The translations under genes and the position numbers were made by a program. A stretch of 18,667 nucleotides of DNA, taken from the NCBI GenBank assembly GCA_033763735.1, contig JANRJY010000076.1, positions 1 through 18,667 on the forward strand, written 5' to 3'. Below, one piece after another: positions 1 through 7,821 of the stretch. Origin of the DNA: JANRJY01 sp033763735 (GTDB lineage: Bacteria > Bacteroidota > Bacteroidia > Cytophagales > UBA9547). The stretch's first letter is position 1, and each line of letters opens with the position of its first letter. A model generated the notes under the pieces. That model was not told the DNA's origin. It worked only from the letters and a program-made list of their open reading frames with translations, and ran no database searches.

Positions 1-47
1 CACCCTCGAGACCGGAGGGCATGTCTGCCAGTTTCAACACCTTACAA
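1..47 (-). tRNA. Partial tRNA-Leu-like 5' half, cut by window edge
   Basis: Read on the minus strand, this stretch has a Leu-type D-arm (GAAACTGGCAGAC). At exactly the distance expected in Leu tRNAs it is followed by a perfect 5-bp anticodon stem, CCCTC (positions 19-15) with GAGGG (7-3), around a 7-nt loop CGGTCTC. The rest lies outside the window, so the variable arm, T-arm and acceptor pairing cannot be tested. Two things are odd: loop position 33 is G instead of the near-universal U, and the triplet at 34-36 is GUC, not a Leu anticodon. It may be a degenerate tRNA, a tRNA-like remnant or a chance match. Confidence 0.3.
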
Positions 48-187
48 TCTTTAGTGTTTTGTAATTGATGCAAAATTAATAAACCGACTAATTTATTGCA
101 AATAATTTATACATTTGTTCAAATATTTGCATTATTAACAATTTTACATCACTATTAATTAATTTTTAATAATTAATATTTTCATTT

Positions 188-652
188 ATGGTGTCCAATT
201 ATCAAATTGACAATACAGATCTTAAAATTTTATCACTTCTCATGCAAGATGCAACAATGCCTTACACTGAAGTTGGTAACAAAGTGCATGTCTCACCTGG
301 AACAGTCCATGTCCGAATGAAAAAAATGCAACAAATGGGCATTATCAAAAATTCTCAATTGATAATTGACTACAGCAAAATTGGATATGACATTACCGCA
401 TTCATAGGAATATATCTAAAAGAAAGCCTCTTATATGAGCAAGTAGTTGAAGATCTTAAATTAATTCCCGAAATACTTTCTATGAACTATACCACCGGTA
501 ATTACAGCATCTTTGCCAAAATAATCTGTAAAGACACCCAACACCTGATGAGTCTGTTGCATGATAGAATTCAAAAAGTAAAAGGAATTGAACGAACTGA
601 AACCTTTATTTCCCTCCACGAGAGTGTAAATAGGCCACTACTCCTAAACTAA
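188..652 (+). CDS. Lrp/AsnC-family transcriptional regulator
   Basis: This 154-aa protein has the normal length and layout of the Lrp/AsnC family. An N-terminal helix-turn-helix (about residues 8-60, with DLKILSLLMQDATMPYTEVG and SPGTVHVRMKKMQQMGII) is followed by a RAM/ligand-binding domain (about 70-150, with LSMNYTTGNYSIFAKI and VKGIERTETFISL). Such proteins form dimers or octamers that bind DNA and respond to amino acids or related small molecules. The effector and targets cannot be read from the sequence. The ATG at 188 follows a very AT-rich leader. The next gene, 59 bp downstream, is a metal permease, but co-regulation is only a guess. Confidence 0.88.
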   Translation: MVSNYQIDNTDLKILSLLMQDATMPYTEVGNKVHVSPGTVHVRMKKMQQMGIIKNSQLIIDYSKIGYDITAFIGIYLKESLLYEQVVEDLKLIPEILSMNYTTGNYSIFAKIICKDTQHLMSLLHDRIQKVKGIERTETFISLHESVNRPLLLN

Positions 653-711
653 ACCGATTAAAATTTAAAAAATTCAAATAAAAAATCTAATTTAGGCGCG
701 TCTAAATTATT

Positions 712-2196
712 ATGTTAGAAGCACTGCAATATGACTATGCCATTAGAGCGCTCGTTTCATCATCCATAGTAGGAGTAACTTGCGGCCTTTTAGGTTGTTT
801 TGTTATACTTCGAAAAATGGCATTGATCGGAGATGCGCTTTCTCATGCAATTTTGCCTGGTGTTGTACTTGGATTCATTTTCTTTGGCCACAATCCACTT
901 GCAATATTTGGAGGAGCAGTTTTGGCAGGTCTATTTACTTCATTATTAATTACTTGGATCCAACGAAATTCGATAACCAAAGACGATGCTTCTATTGGCA
1001 TTGTGTTTACCGCAATGTTTGCATTAGGCATCATTGGCATTTCATGGTTAACTAAGCGCGAAGGTGTGCATTTGGATATGAAGGACTTTTTATTTGGAAA
1101 TGTGCTGGGCGTATCCGATTCCGATTTGTGGCTTACGGGTATAATTGGACTTTATGTTATTGCCTGCATTGTTCTGTTTTTTCAGTATTTCTTTATTACC
1201 ACTTTTGACCCACTAATTGCACTTACTATGGGCATTTCGGTGGCGGTGTTCCATTATTTTTTAATGTTTTTATTGTCACTAACCATTGTTGCATCCATAC
1301 AATCCGTTGGCGTAATATTGGTCGTGGCTATGCTTATAATTCCCTCATCAACAGCTTATTTGCTATCTAACAGATTGTGGGCTATGTTGGTAATATCTGC
1401 CTTGGTAGGATTAATATCTGCAACCACAGGATTTATGATTGCTCTATGGTTACAAATAACACCCGGTCCCACCATGACTTTGGTTGCTTCAGTTATTTTT
1501 GGAATAACCCTTCTTATTTCTCCCAAAAGAGGATTCATAACCAAAGCAATTGCTCGTTTTCAAAGGAATTTTATTGAAGAGCAACAAGATATCATCAAAG
1601 CAATCGAAAAAGCCATTCGAGAACCCAATGAAAACAAGCATATTTTAATTTCTGAATTGAAAGCCATTTTTAATTCTTTTTCCACTCTCATGTTCAAATT
1701 GCATCTTTTTGTATTGGTTCGTAGGCGAATGATTCGAGTGCATAACGATAAAATCAATCTCACACACACAGGAAGGCACGAAGCTGATGTACTTATCAGA
1801 GCACACCGGCTATGGGAAAGTTATTTGGTGAATAAAATGAACGTGCCCATGGACCAAATTCATGAATCTGCTGAAAAAATGGAGCATATTTTACCCAAGG
1901 AATTTGTAGATAAAGTTGACAAAGACCTTGGTTATCCTTTAATCGATCCACATGGTTCACCCATACCTAAACTTCGCAAAAAAAGGTTTAAGCTGTCAGA
2001 TTTAAAAACAGGTTCTACAGGTATAATTTCCGAAGATCAAACCAATAGTGTAAAAGAATTATGGCACTTAGGGATTTTTCCGAATGCAGAATTTGTTGTT
2101 AAGGAAAGCAATACTGAAAGTATAACAATTCAAATAAAAAATTCGATATTTGTAGTAAAATTGGAACAAGCGAATAAAATAAATATAAATTCATAA
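712..2196 (+). CDS. Metal ABC transporter permease fused to DtxR/MntR-like repressor and FeoA-like domain
   Basis: A 494-aa fusion. Residues about 1-275 are an ABC-3 (ZnuB/MntB/SitC-type) permease with about eight hydrophobic segments and the signature LLGCFVILRKMALIGDALSH near the N-terminus. Residues about 310-355 look like a winged helix ending LTHTG (350-354). About 360-400 match the DtxR/MntR dimerisation domain: H365-RLW-E369, then H384 and E388-KM-E391-H392. About 425-494 resemble a FeoA/SH3 domain. Glu at 388, where DtxR has the metal-binding Cys, is the MntR pattern, so Mn(II) sensing is inferred. Free permeases are about 270-300 aa. Chlamydial YtgCR is a known fusion of this kind whose repressor part is released by cleavage. 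No ATPase or binding-protein gene is adjacent in the window. The thioredoxin-like gene starts 4 bp after the stop. Confidence 0.9.
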   Translation: MLEALQYDYAIRALVSSSIVGVTCGLLGCFVILRKMALIGDALSHAILPGVVLGFIFFGHNPLAIFGGAVLAGLFTSLLITWIQRNSITKDDASIGIVFTAMFALGIIGISWLTKREGVHLDMKDFLFGNVLGVSDSDLWLTGIIGLYVIACIVLFFQYFFITTFDPLIALTMGISVAVFHYFLMFLLSLTIVASIQSVGVILVVAMLIIPSSTAYLLSNRLWAMLVISALVGLISATTGFMIALWLQITPGPTMTLVASVIFGITLLISPKRGFITKAIARFQRNFIEEQQDIIKAIEKAIREPNENKHILISELKAIFNSFSTLMFKLHLFVLVRRRMIRVHNDKINLTHTGRHEADVLIRAHRLWESYLVNKMNVPMDQIHESAEKMEHILPKEFVDKVDKDLGYPLIDPHGSPIPKLRKKRFKLSDLKTGSTGIISEDQTNSVKELWHLGIFPNAEFVVKESNTESITIQIKNSIFVVKLEQANKININS

Positions 2197-2200
2197 AAAA

Positions 2201-2722
2201 ATGAAAAACCTATCTAACGCATACAAATGGGTAAAATTAAGCTCAGTTTTTCTGTTGTTGGTATCCTTGACTTCAGCTATTCCCTCAGGCGATAGCAAAG
2301 CAATCAATTGGCTAACTATGGAACAAGCACTTAAAGCATCTGAAAAAGAGAAAAAGAAAGTATTCATTGATGTGTATACCGACTGGTGTGGATGGTGCAA
2401 ACGTATGGATGCAACTACATTCAGCGACAAAAAAGTAGGCGAATATGTAAATAAAAAATACTATGCGGTAAAGTTGGATGCAGAAAGCAACAAAACTTTC
2501 AGTTTTAAAGGACGCCAAGTTAGTGAACGTCAACTTGCAGGTGAAATATTTAAAGTAAGCGCCTATCCTACAACCGTTTACCTTGACGAAAACTTTGATA
2601 TGCTATCTCCTGTTCCCGGATATTTGGATTTGCCTACTTTTGATAAAGTAGTGAAATTTTATGGTGAAGATGCTTTCAAAAAGCAAAGCTGGCAAGAATT
2701 TGAAGCTGCTTATAAACCATAA
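2201..2722 (+). CDS. Exported thioredoxin-fold protein (CGWC)
   Basis: This 173-aa protein begins with a basic segment and a hydrophobic stretch (about residues 13-26, SSVFLLLVSLTSA), consistent with export to the periplasm. The mature part has a thioredoxin fold: YTDWCGWCKRMD with redox cysteines C63 and C66, and the cis-proline loop SAYPTTVYL with P123. The spacing and the insert between these motifs fit the thioredoxin_7/DUF255-like group, common in Bacteroidota, rather than classical TrxA. It probably reduces or isomerises disulfides outside the cytoplasm; the partner is unknown. The start is 4 bp after the permease-repressor stop, so it is likely co-transcribed with it. The link to metal uptake is unproven. 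Confidence 0.85.
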   Translation: MKNLSNAYKWVKLSSVFLLLVSLTSAIPSGDSKAINWLTMEQALKASEKEKKKVFIDVYTDWCGWCKRMDATTFSDKKVGEYVNKKYYAVKLDAESNKTFSFKGRQVSERQLAGEIFKVSAYPTTVYLDENFDMLSPVPGYLDLPTFDKVVKFYGEDAFKKQSWQEFEAAYKP

Positions 2723-2740
2723 TATAAATTTGATATTCAA

Positions 2741-3112
2741 ATGGAACATATAAAAGAAGCCAAAAGATATATTCAGAATGCAAGGGAAATTTTAAGCGAA
2801 AAAGCTAAAAAACAAGACGGCTTTTATACAGATAAAAAATACGTAAAAATGGCAGGTCATACTGCATACTTGGGTGTACTATTAGCATTGGATAATGTGT
2901 TAGGGGTAAAAAAGAAAGGCAGAAAAAGTGTAGAATGGTATAATGAAGAACTAGCCAAAAAAGACAAAAAAATATCTTCAATTTTTGATAGCACCTACGA
3001 TTTATTACACCTTTCCTTAGGCTACGATGGTAATCCTGATGCAGAAGTAGCCCAAATTGCATTTAAGAATGCAGAAAGAATTATTGAATGGGCGGAGTTA
3101 AAATCAAATTGA
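2741..3112 (+). CDS. DUF5618-like small helical protein
   Basis: This 123-aa protein is soluble, Lys-rich and mostly helical by composition. Conserved-looking stretches are EAKRYIQNAREIL, DKKYVKMAGHTAYLGVLLALD (about residues 31-51) and STYDLLHLSLGYDGN. They match my memory of the DUF5618 family found in Bacteroidota, and the two-helix arrangement is reminiscent of HEPN-type domains, but no RxxxxH ribonuclease motif is present. No function is assigned. It sits 18 bp after the thioredoxin-like gene and 6 bp before mnmE, so it is probably part of the same transcription unit. Confidence 0.65.
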   Translation: MEHIKEAKRYIQNAREILSEKAKKQDGFYTDKKYVKMAGHTAYLGVLLALDNVLGVKKKGRKSVEWYNEELAKKDKKISSIFDSTYDLLHLSLGYDGNPDAEVAQIAFKNAERIIEWAELKSN

Positions 3113-3118
3113 TTCTTA

Positions 3119-4489
3119 TTGTTTTCAAATGATACAATTGTTGCACTTTCCACACCTCCTGGTGTAGGCGCCATTGCAGTTATCCGAATTTCTGGTAACG
3201 ATTCTTTTGATATTGTTCAAAGTATTTTTAAAGGTAAAATCCTAAAAAATCAAAATTCTCACACCATTCATTTTGGCAAAATAGTTGCTAACGAACAAGT
3301 TATTGATGAAGTTGTAATTTCAATATTCAAAGGACCTAATTCATTTACCAAAGAAGATATACTAGAAATATCCTGTCATGGATCTCAATATATTATTCAA
3401 AAAATTATCGAACTTTTGGTAAAGCAGGGTGCCCGATATGCCAAACCCGGTGAATTTACTCAAAGAGCTTTTATAAATGGTCGGTTCAACTTAGCTCAAG
3501 CTGAAGCAGTTGCAGACTTGATTCATTCTGATAGTGAATCCGCACATATGGCAGCAATCAACCAAATGAGAGGTGGTTTTGCTAATGAAATTAAAGAACT
3601 ACGTGAACAATTAGTGACTTTTGCTTCACTTATTGAATTAGAACTTGATTTTGCAGAAGAAGATGTTGCCTTTGCGAACCGAAGTCAACTCAAGAATACA
3701 GTACTTAATCTATTACAAATAATTGTACCTCTAATTGATTCTTTTCAATATGGAAACGCAATCAAAAATGGTGTACCGGTTGCAATAATTGGCAAACCCA
3801 ATGCAGGCAAATCTACATTATTAAATGTACTTCTAAATGAAGAAAGAGCCATAGTAAGTGACATCGCAGGCACAACCCGCGATACCATTGAAGATGAAAT
3901 AGTTATTAGTGGATTTAAAATACGTTTTATTGATACAGCTGGTTTGAGAGTCACTGATGACAAACTGGAATCCATTGGAATAGAACGAACCCTTCAAAAA
4001 ATAAAAGAAGCAAGTTTAATAATTTACTTATTTGATGTTTCAAATAATACCAAAGATGATTTGAAAAAAATAATTACTGAAATTGAATCATTTGAAAAAC
4101 CATACTTACTGGTAGGAAATAAGATTGACTTTGAGCATTATTCAATTTCTAAATATAATGATGGAAATAATTCAAATTCCATAATTTTCATATCTGCAAA
4201 TAAAAAATTAGGTATCGAAAATCTGAAATCACAAATAATCAAGGCAGTAAACTTAGAAAACTTCAAAACAGGCAACTCCTTAGTAACCAACATTAGGCAC
4301 TACGAATCATTTCTGCTCACTAAAGAAGCACTCGAAAGCGTATTATTTGGCATTGATTCCAATACTACTACGGAAATAATTGCTGAGGACATTAGAGAAG
4401 CATTACATCAACTAGGCTTAATTACTGGTGAGGTAACTAATGATGAAATACTTGGGAATATCTTTAGCAAATTTTGTATCGGAAAGTAA
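3119..4489 (+). CDS. mnmE: tRNA uridine-5-carboxymethylaminomethyl modification GTPase MnmE
   Basis: Full-length MnmE (456 aa). With MnmG it makes the cmnm5 modification of U34 in several tRNAs, using GTP and a folate one-carbon unit. The N-terminal folate-binding domain begins SNDTIVALSTPPGVGAIAVIRISG. The inserted G domain has GKPNAGKS (225-232), DTAG (272-275) and NKID (334-337). The C-terminus ends FCIGK with the invariant C453. The start must be TTG 3119: the in-frame TGA of the previous gene is only 6 bp upstream, no ATG lies between, and the family N-terminus starts here. The last codons and stop lie inside the 19-bp element attachment repeat, so insertion left the protein unchanged. 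Confidence 0.97.
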   Translation: MFSNDTIVALSTPPGVGAIAVIRISGNDSFDIVQSIFKGKILKNQNSHTIHFGKIVANEQVIDEVVISIFKGPNSFTKEDILEISCHGSQYIIQKIIELLVKQGARYAKPGEFTQRAFINGRFNLAQAEAVADLIHSDSESAHMAAINQMRGGFANEIKELREQLVTFASLIELELDFAEEDVAFANRSQLKNTVLNLLQIIVPLIDSFQYGNAIKNGVPVAIIGKPNAGKSTLLNVLLNEERAIVSDIAGTTRDTIEDEIVISGFKIRFIDTAGLRVTDDKLESIGIERTLQKIKEASLIIYLFDVSNNTKDDLKKIITEIESFEKPYLLVGNKIDFEHYSISKYNDGNNSNSIIFISANKKLGIENLKSQIIKAVNLENFKTGNSLVTNIRHYESFLLTKEALESVLFGIDSNTTTEIIAEDIREALHQLGLITGEVTNDEILGNIFSKFCIGK

Positions 4490-4490
4490 C
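4472..4490 (+). repeat. attL: left 19-bp attachment repeat
   Basis: ttttgtatcggaaagtaac covers the last codons of mnmE (phase: tttgtatcggaaagtaa encodes F-C-I-G-K-stop, preceded by one t and followed by one c). It is identical to 13370-13388. The flanking base on each side differs between the two copies, so the identity is exactly 19 bp. It resembles the inner repeats (TTTTGTATC versus TTTTGTACC), which may help integrase recognise both. Confidence 0.88.
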
Positions 4491-4532
4491 CAGCCAAAAC
4501 AAACAAATAACAAACTATTAATAAAATATCAT

Positions 4533-4557
4533 AAAGCCCTATAATACAGGGCTTTTT
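4533..4557 (+). terminator. Rho-independent terminator just inside the element
   Basis: aaagccct (4533-4540) pairs perfectly with agggcttt (4548-4555) around a 7-nt loop, and the T run continues to 4557. It lies 44 bp after the mnmE stop but inside the element. The mobile DNA therefore supplies the terminator of the host gene and shields its own promoter region from mnmE read-through. Confidence 0.8.
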
Positions 4558-4613
4558 AGTTGTATAATACTATTGGTTTATTTTGTGTTGTTACTTGTTT
4601 ATTTATCAATTAT

Positions 4614-4648
4614 TTGTACCTTCGTTGTACCTTGAGTGTTGAGGTACA
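4614..4648. repeat. Left arm-type repeats (TTGTACC x2 direct, x1 inverted)
   Basis: TTGTACC occurs at 4614-4620 and 4625-4631 (11 bp apart, one helical turn), and as GGTACAA at 4642-4648. The region containing the direct pair recurs in the same orientation near the right end (13314-13331) with the same 11-bp spacing. The position, 124 bp inside attL and upstream of the integrase operon, fits integrase arm-binding sites or integrase/excisionase regulation. The function is inferred. Confidence 0.6.
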
Positions 4649-4675
4649 AATTTAAAGGGAATTCCTCTTTATTTT

Positions 4676-4695
4676 TTGCACTTAATTGCACTTAA
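4676..4695 (+). promoter_or_regulatory. Perfect tandem 10-bp repeat before the int operon
   Basis: TTGCACTTAA is repeated head-to-tail with no spacer (4676-4685, 4686-4695), 29 bp before the ATG of the HTH gene. A helical-turn period in the leader of a DNA-binding protein gene suggests a binding site, possibly for that protein. No promoter box could be placed with confidence. Confidence 0.4.
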
Positions 4696-4724
4696 ATAAC
4701 CTTAACAATACTAAAGTATATTTA

Positions 4725-5078
4725 ATGAGTTCTAATATTAAGTTACAACGAATTTGCCAACATTGCAGCAATGAATTTACAGCCCGAACTACTGTAACTC
4801 GTTACTGTTCTCATAAGTGTGCAAGTGCAGCTTACAAACTATTGATAAGAAAAGGCAAGGTTGAACAAACGAATAAAGAAACGTTTCAAATAAAAGTCAA
4901 ACCCATTGAGGAACTAAAAGCTAAAGAGTATTTGACTGTAAAAGAAGTTGCCCAACTGTTAAACTGTTCTATTCGGTCAGCTTATTATTACGTTAATAAT
5001 GGAACTATTAAAGCGGTGAATTTAGGGCAAAGAGTTACTAGAGTTAAGCGTTCAAACATTGACAAATTATTTACTTAA
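4725..5078 (+). CDS. Zn-finger plus excisionase-type HTH DNA-binding protein
   Basis: A 117-aa protein with two parts. Residues 11-32 hold a Cys4 cluster (C11xxC14...C28xxxC32), probably zinc-binding. Residues about 62-117 form a helix_turn_helix_17/excisionase-like domain (YLTVKEVAQLLNCSIRSAYYYVNNG...). I chose ATG 4725 over an upstream TTG at 4686 because that TTG sits inside the tandem repeat and would add only a low-complexity Asn-rich tail. The integrase ATG follows 6 bp after the stop, so it is likely a recombination directionality factor or a regulator of int. It could also be purely transcriptional. Confidence 0.75.
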   Translation: MSSNIKLQRICQHCSNEFTARTTVTRYCSHKCASAAYKLLIRKGKVEQTNKETFQIKVKPIEELKAKEYLTVKEVAQLLNCSIRSAYYYVNNGTIKAVNLGQRVTRVKRSNIDKLFT

Positions 5079-5084
5079 TTGATT

Positions 5085-6227
5085 ATGGCAATAAAAGTTA
5101 AGCTAAGAGAAAAGCCAATTTCAGGAAATAGGCAAAGTTTGTATTTAGATTTTTACCCGGCAATTCCACACCCCGAAACAGGCGAACCCACTCGAAGGGA
5201 ATTTTTAGGGTTGTACCTTTTTGATAAGGCAAAAAAACCTATTGACAAACAACATAACAAAGAAACTCTACAACTTGCTGAACAGATAAGGCAAAAGCGT
5301 GAAAACTACCTCAACAAACCCGAAATTTACACAGGGTACGAACTGGAACAGAAACGTATTAAGGAACTAAGCGAAAAGAATTTCATTGCCTATTTCAAAA
5401 CACTTGCAGACAAACGCAAAGCCAGTAACCATGATAATTGGGTTTCAGCTTACAAATATCTTGAAACCTTCACTAAAGGACATTTAAAGTTTGCAGACCT
5501 CAACGAAAAGTTTTGCAATGAGTTCAAAGATTATTTGCTAACAACCAAAAGCAATAAGAGCAACAAAACAACCCTTTCCCAAAATTCAGCCGTTTCTTAT
5601 TTCAACAAATTGAAAGCGACATTGAAACAAGCCTATAAAGATGGGTATTTATCAACTGACCTAAACAGAAAAATTGAACCCGTTAAACAAGCGGAAACAC
5701 GAAGGAACTTCTTGACCATTGAGGAACTAAACAGCCTTGTTAAAACAGAATGTAATAACCCTCTATTGAAACGGGCTGCCTTATTTTCAGCCCTTACAGG
5801 TTTGAGATTTTCAGATATTAAAAACCTTATTTGGGGCGAATTGGAATACATTGAGGGCAATGGATATTTTATTCAGTTCAAACAACAAAAAACAAAAGGG
5901 GTTGAAATGATGCCTATTTCTGAACAGGCTTACAGCTTATTAGGTGAACGCAAAGAACCCACCTACAAAGTGTTTGAGGGACTCAATTATTCAGCTTACG
6001 AAAACAAACACCTGGCAAAATGGATTGGACTTGCCGGAATAGAAAAAGACATTACTTTTCATAGTTTCAGGCACACCTTTGCTACCTTGCAACTTTCAAA
6101 AGGAACGGATATTTACACAGTATCAAAAATGCTTGGACATAGGGAACTAAAGACAACCCAGATTTATGCGAAAATCATTGACAAATCAAAAAGGGAAGCT
6201 GCAAATAGAATAGAAATTGAATTATAG
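5085..6227 (+). CDS. Tyrosine recombinase (site-specific integrase)
   Basis: 380 aa from ATG 5085. The N-terminal arm-binding-like domain (about 1-75) is followed by a SAM-like core-binding domain (about 90-195) and a catalytic domain (about 205-380). Catalytic residues are visible: R241 in TGLRFSD, a Lys near 269/271 in the beta-hairpin, H326 and R329 in HSFRHTF, H352 in LGHRE, and nucleophile Y361 in QIYAKI. It is complete, so the element may still move. It presumably recombines the 19-bp mnmE-end sequence with the element's joined ends. ORF6N follows after 2 bp. A TTG at 5079 is an alternative start and would add 2 residues. Confidence 0.95.
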   Translation: MAIKVKLREKPISGNRQSLYLDFYPAIPHPETGEPTRREFLGLYLFDKAKKPIDKQHNKETLQLAEQIRQKRENYLNKPEIYTGYELEQKRIKELSEKNFIAYFKTLADKRKASNHDNWVSAYKYLETFTKGHLKFADLNEKFCNEFKDYLLTTKSNKSNKTTLSQNSAVSYFNKLKATLKQAYKDGYLSTDLNRKIEPVKQAETRRNFLTIEELNSLVKTECNNPLLKRAALFSALTGLRFSDIKNLIWGELEYIEGNGYFIQFKQQKTKGVEMMPISEQAYSLLGERKEPTYKVFEGLNYSAYENKHLAKWIGLAGIEKDITFHSFRHTFATLQLSKGTDIYTVSKMLGHRELKTTQIYAKIIDKSKREAANRIEIEL

Positions 6228-6229
6228 TT

Positions 6230-6733
6230 ATGGAACCACAGTTAATACAAAACAAAATATACCAAATAAGAGGGTTAAATGTGATGTTGGACTTTCATTT
6301 AGCAATGCTGTACAACGTAGAAACGAGAAGCCTTAAACAGGCTGTAAAAAGGAATTTGAAACGATTCCCTTTTGATTTTATGATTGAATTAACGGAATTG
6401 GAAATGGAAGACATGGTATCACAAAATGTGATACCCTCAAAGAGTTACTTTGGTGGCTCTAAACCAATGGCATTTACAGAACAAGGAATTGCAATGCTTA
6501 GTAGCGTTTTGAAAAGTGACAAAGCGATAGAAGTAAATATTTCTATTATGAGGGCTTTTGTACTTGTAAGGCAACATTTGACCAACCACAAAGAATTAAT
6601 TATAAAAATAGCAGAACTGGAAAAAGAAATGAAAATGAAATTCAAAGATGTTTATGAAGCCCTTAATTACCTATTGGACAAGGACAAAATAGAAATTGAG
6701 CAAATAAAAAGAAAAAAGATTGGGTTTAAATAA
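6230..6733 (+). CDS. ORF6N domain protein
   Basis: A 167-aa protein whose first about 90 residues match the ORF6N domain: IYQIRGLNVMLDFHLAMLYNVETRSLKQAVKRN, RFPFDFMIELTE, and the FTEQGIAMLSSVLKSDKAIEVNISIMRAFV segment. This KilA-N-related, probably DNA-binding domain is found in phages and Bacteroidota mobile elements. Residues about 112-165 are charged and likely coiled coil. The start is 2 bp after the integrase stop, so it is almost certainly co-translated. A role in regulating the element is plausible but not shown. Confidence 0.85.
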   Translation: MEPQLIQNKIYQIRGLNVMLDFHLAMLYNVETRSLKQAVKRNLKRFPFDFMIELTELEMEDMVSQNVIPSKSYFGGSKPMAFTEQGIAMLSSVLKSDKAIEVNISIMRAFVLVRQHLTNHKELIIKIAELEKEMKMKFKDVYEALNYLLDKDKIEIEQIKRKKIGFK

Positions 6734-6800
6734 TTGAAGATATAATCAAATTAAACGTGAAGCAAATGACAAAATAAAACTCAACTTTAAAATAATTTAT

Positions 6801-7742
6801 ATGGCACATGAAATTAGATATTATTATAATTTTGGGTTGGCTAATAAAATAATTCAAGTCGACAAAGACATAAAAATTTTTGAGGATATTGCTAATGATA
6901 GAAAATTTAGACCTCTGTTTTTTGATACTTATCAGGATTATTACTTTACAATAAGTGATGATAAAACTAAACAAATATTTGTAAAGACCATTCTTTACCT
7001 TTCTGATTTTACAATAACACAATTGATAGATGTTCTACTAAAAGATACAATACCCCATTTTGATGAAATTCTTAAAAAAACTCCAGATAAGAACCAATTA
7101 ATAGAATTTCTAATTAAATCCCTTTCAATCAATCTAAATGAGGAAATTGAAAGTAGGCACAAATATTCTAATAATAAATATTCTAGACAAGGGTATAAAG
7201 ATTTACTTACATTACCTCTAGGGGACGATACATCAATAATATACTTTTGGCGTTTTAAAAGTATTTTCCATAGTAATGAGGAAGGTATCACATGGTTTGA
7301 AAATTATGAAAGTTTTATACAAAGATTGCATGATTTTGAAGATTATTTAATAGGTGGTTTACAATTACCTTTTGTACAATATTTAAAAGAAGCCAAAACT
7401 AACTTGAGTATTGAAAAAAAATTGGATAAACTTAAAGTTCCTCAAATTGCCCTTATTCATATTTACGAAGACAAACAGATAACCGAAGAAAATGCAAATG
7501 AAATTGCAGCTAACTACGGCTATACGGCTAAAACTTCGGGCAAGGGATTATACCACGATTATTTAAAATATTGTAAAACTTCTGATAGAAAAGCAAAGCC
7601 TACAGCCGAAACTAAAAAAACACTGATAAACAAAATAGAACTTTTTAAAAGCATTGTTAATTATTTGTCAGAGAAGGCAAAACAAAAAGCTAATGATGAA
7701 ATAAATATTTTAAAAACTATACTTGAAAACGAATATCCATAA
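6801..7742 (+). CDS. Unknown 313-aa mobile-element protein
   Basis: I do not recognise the N-terminal about 210 residues, which are rich in aromatic and acidic residues and have no signal peptide or membrane segment. The C-terminal part (about 212-313: VPQIALIHIYEDKQITEENANEIAANYGY, then SGKGLYHDYLKYC) looks like a module I associate with proteins of Bacteroidota mobile elements, with a helical, possibly HTH-like character. It lies 67 bp after the ORF6N gene on the same strand and ends before a repeat-bearing spacer. No catalytic motif was found. Confidence 0.6.
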   Translation: MAHEIRYYYNFGLANKIIQVDKDIKIFEDIANDRKFRPLFFDTYQDYYFTISDDKTKQIFVKTILYLSDFTITQLIDVLLKDTIPHFDEILKKTPDKNQLIEFLIKSLSINLNEEIESRHKYSNNKYSRQGYKDLLTLPLGDDTSIIYFWRFKSIFHSNEEGITWFENYESFIQRLHDFEDYLIGGLQLPFVQYLKEAKTNLSIEKKLDKLKVPQIALIHIYEDKQITEENANEIAANYGYTAKTSGKGLYHDYLKYCKTSDRKAKPTAETKKTLINKIELFKSIVNYLSEKAKQKANDEINILKTILENEYP

Positions 7743-7748
7743 ACTTTG

Positions 7749-7767
7749 TAACCAGTTCTAACCAGTT
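7749..7767 (+). repeat. Two tandem TAACCAGTT repeats before the replication-type operon
   Basis: TAACCAGTT occurs at 7749-7757 and 7759-7767 with a 10-bp period. A second 9-mer, AAACTTTGT, flanks them at 7741-7749 and 7787-7795. All lie in the 79-bp spacer before the HTH gene. They may be operators for the HTH protein or short iteron-like sites. Confidence 0.45.
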
Positions 7768-7821
7768 ACCCCCTTTTAATCCATCCAAACTTTGTGCAAG
7801 AAATTTTAAAACTTGTACAAT

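Noticed and set aside
780..2430. Several long frames within and antisense to the permease and thioredoxin genes
   Set aside because: Their products are rich in Cys, His and Trp with no domain pattern, as expected for shadow frames.
4686..4724. Upstream TTG start for the Zn-finger/HTH gene
   Set aside because: It lies within the tandem repeat, and the added residues look untranslated; ATG 4725 fits the domain start.
3723..5217. TTGTACC copies at 3723-3729 (mnmE) and 5211-5217 (integrase)
   Set aside because: Single copies inside coding sequence with no partner at 11 bp; treated as background, not arm sites.
6801..7742. 313-aa protein as an RteC-type transfer regulator
   Set aside because: The length and element context fit, but the sequence does not show the RteC segments I would expect, so no name was given.
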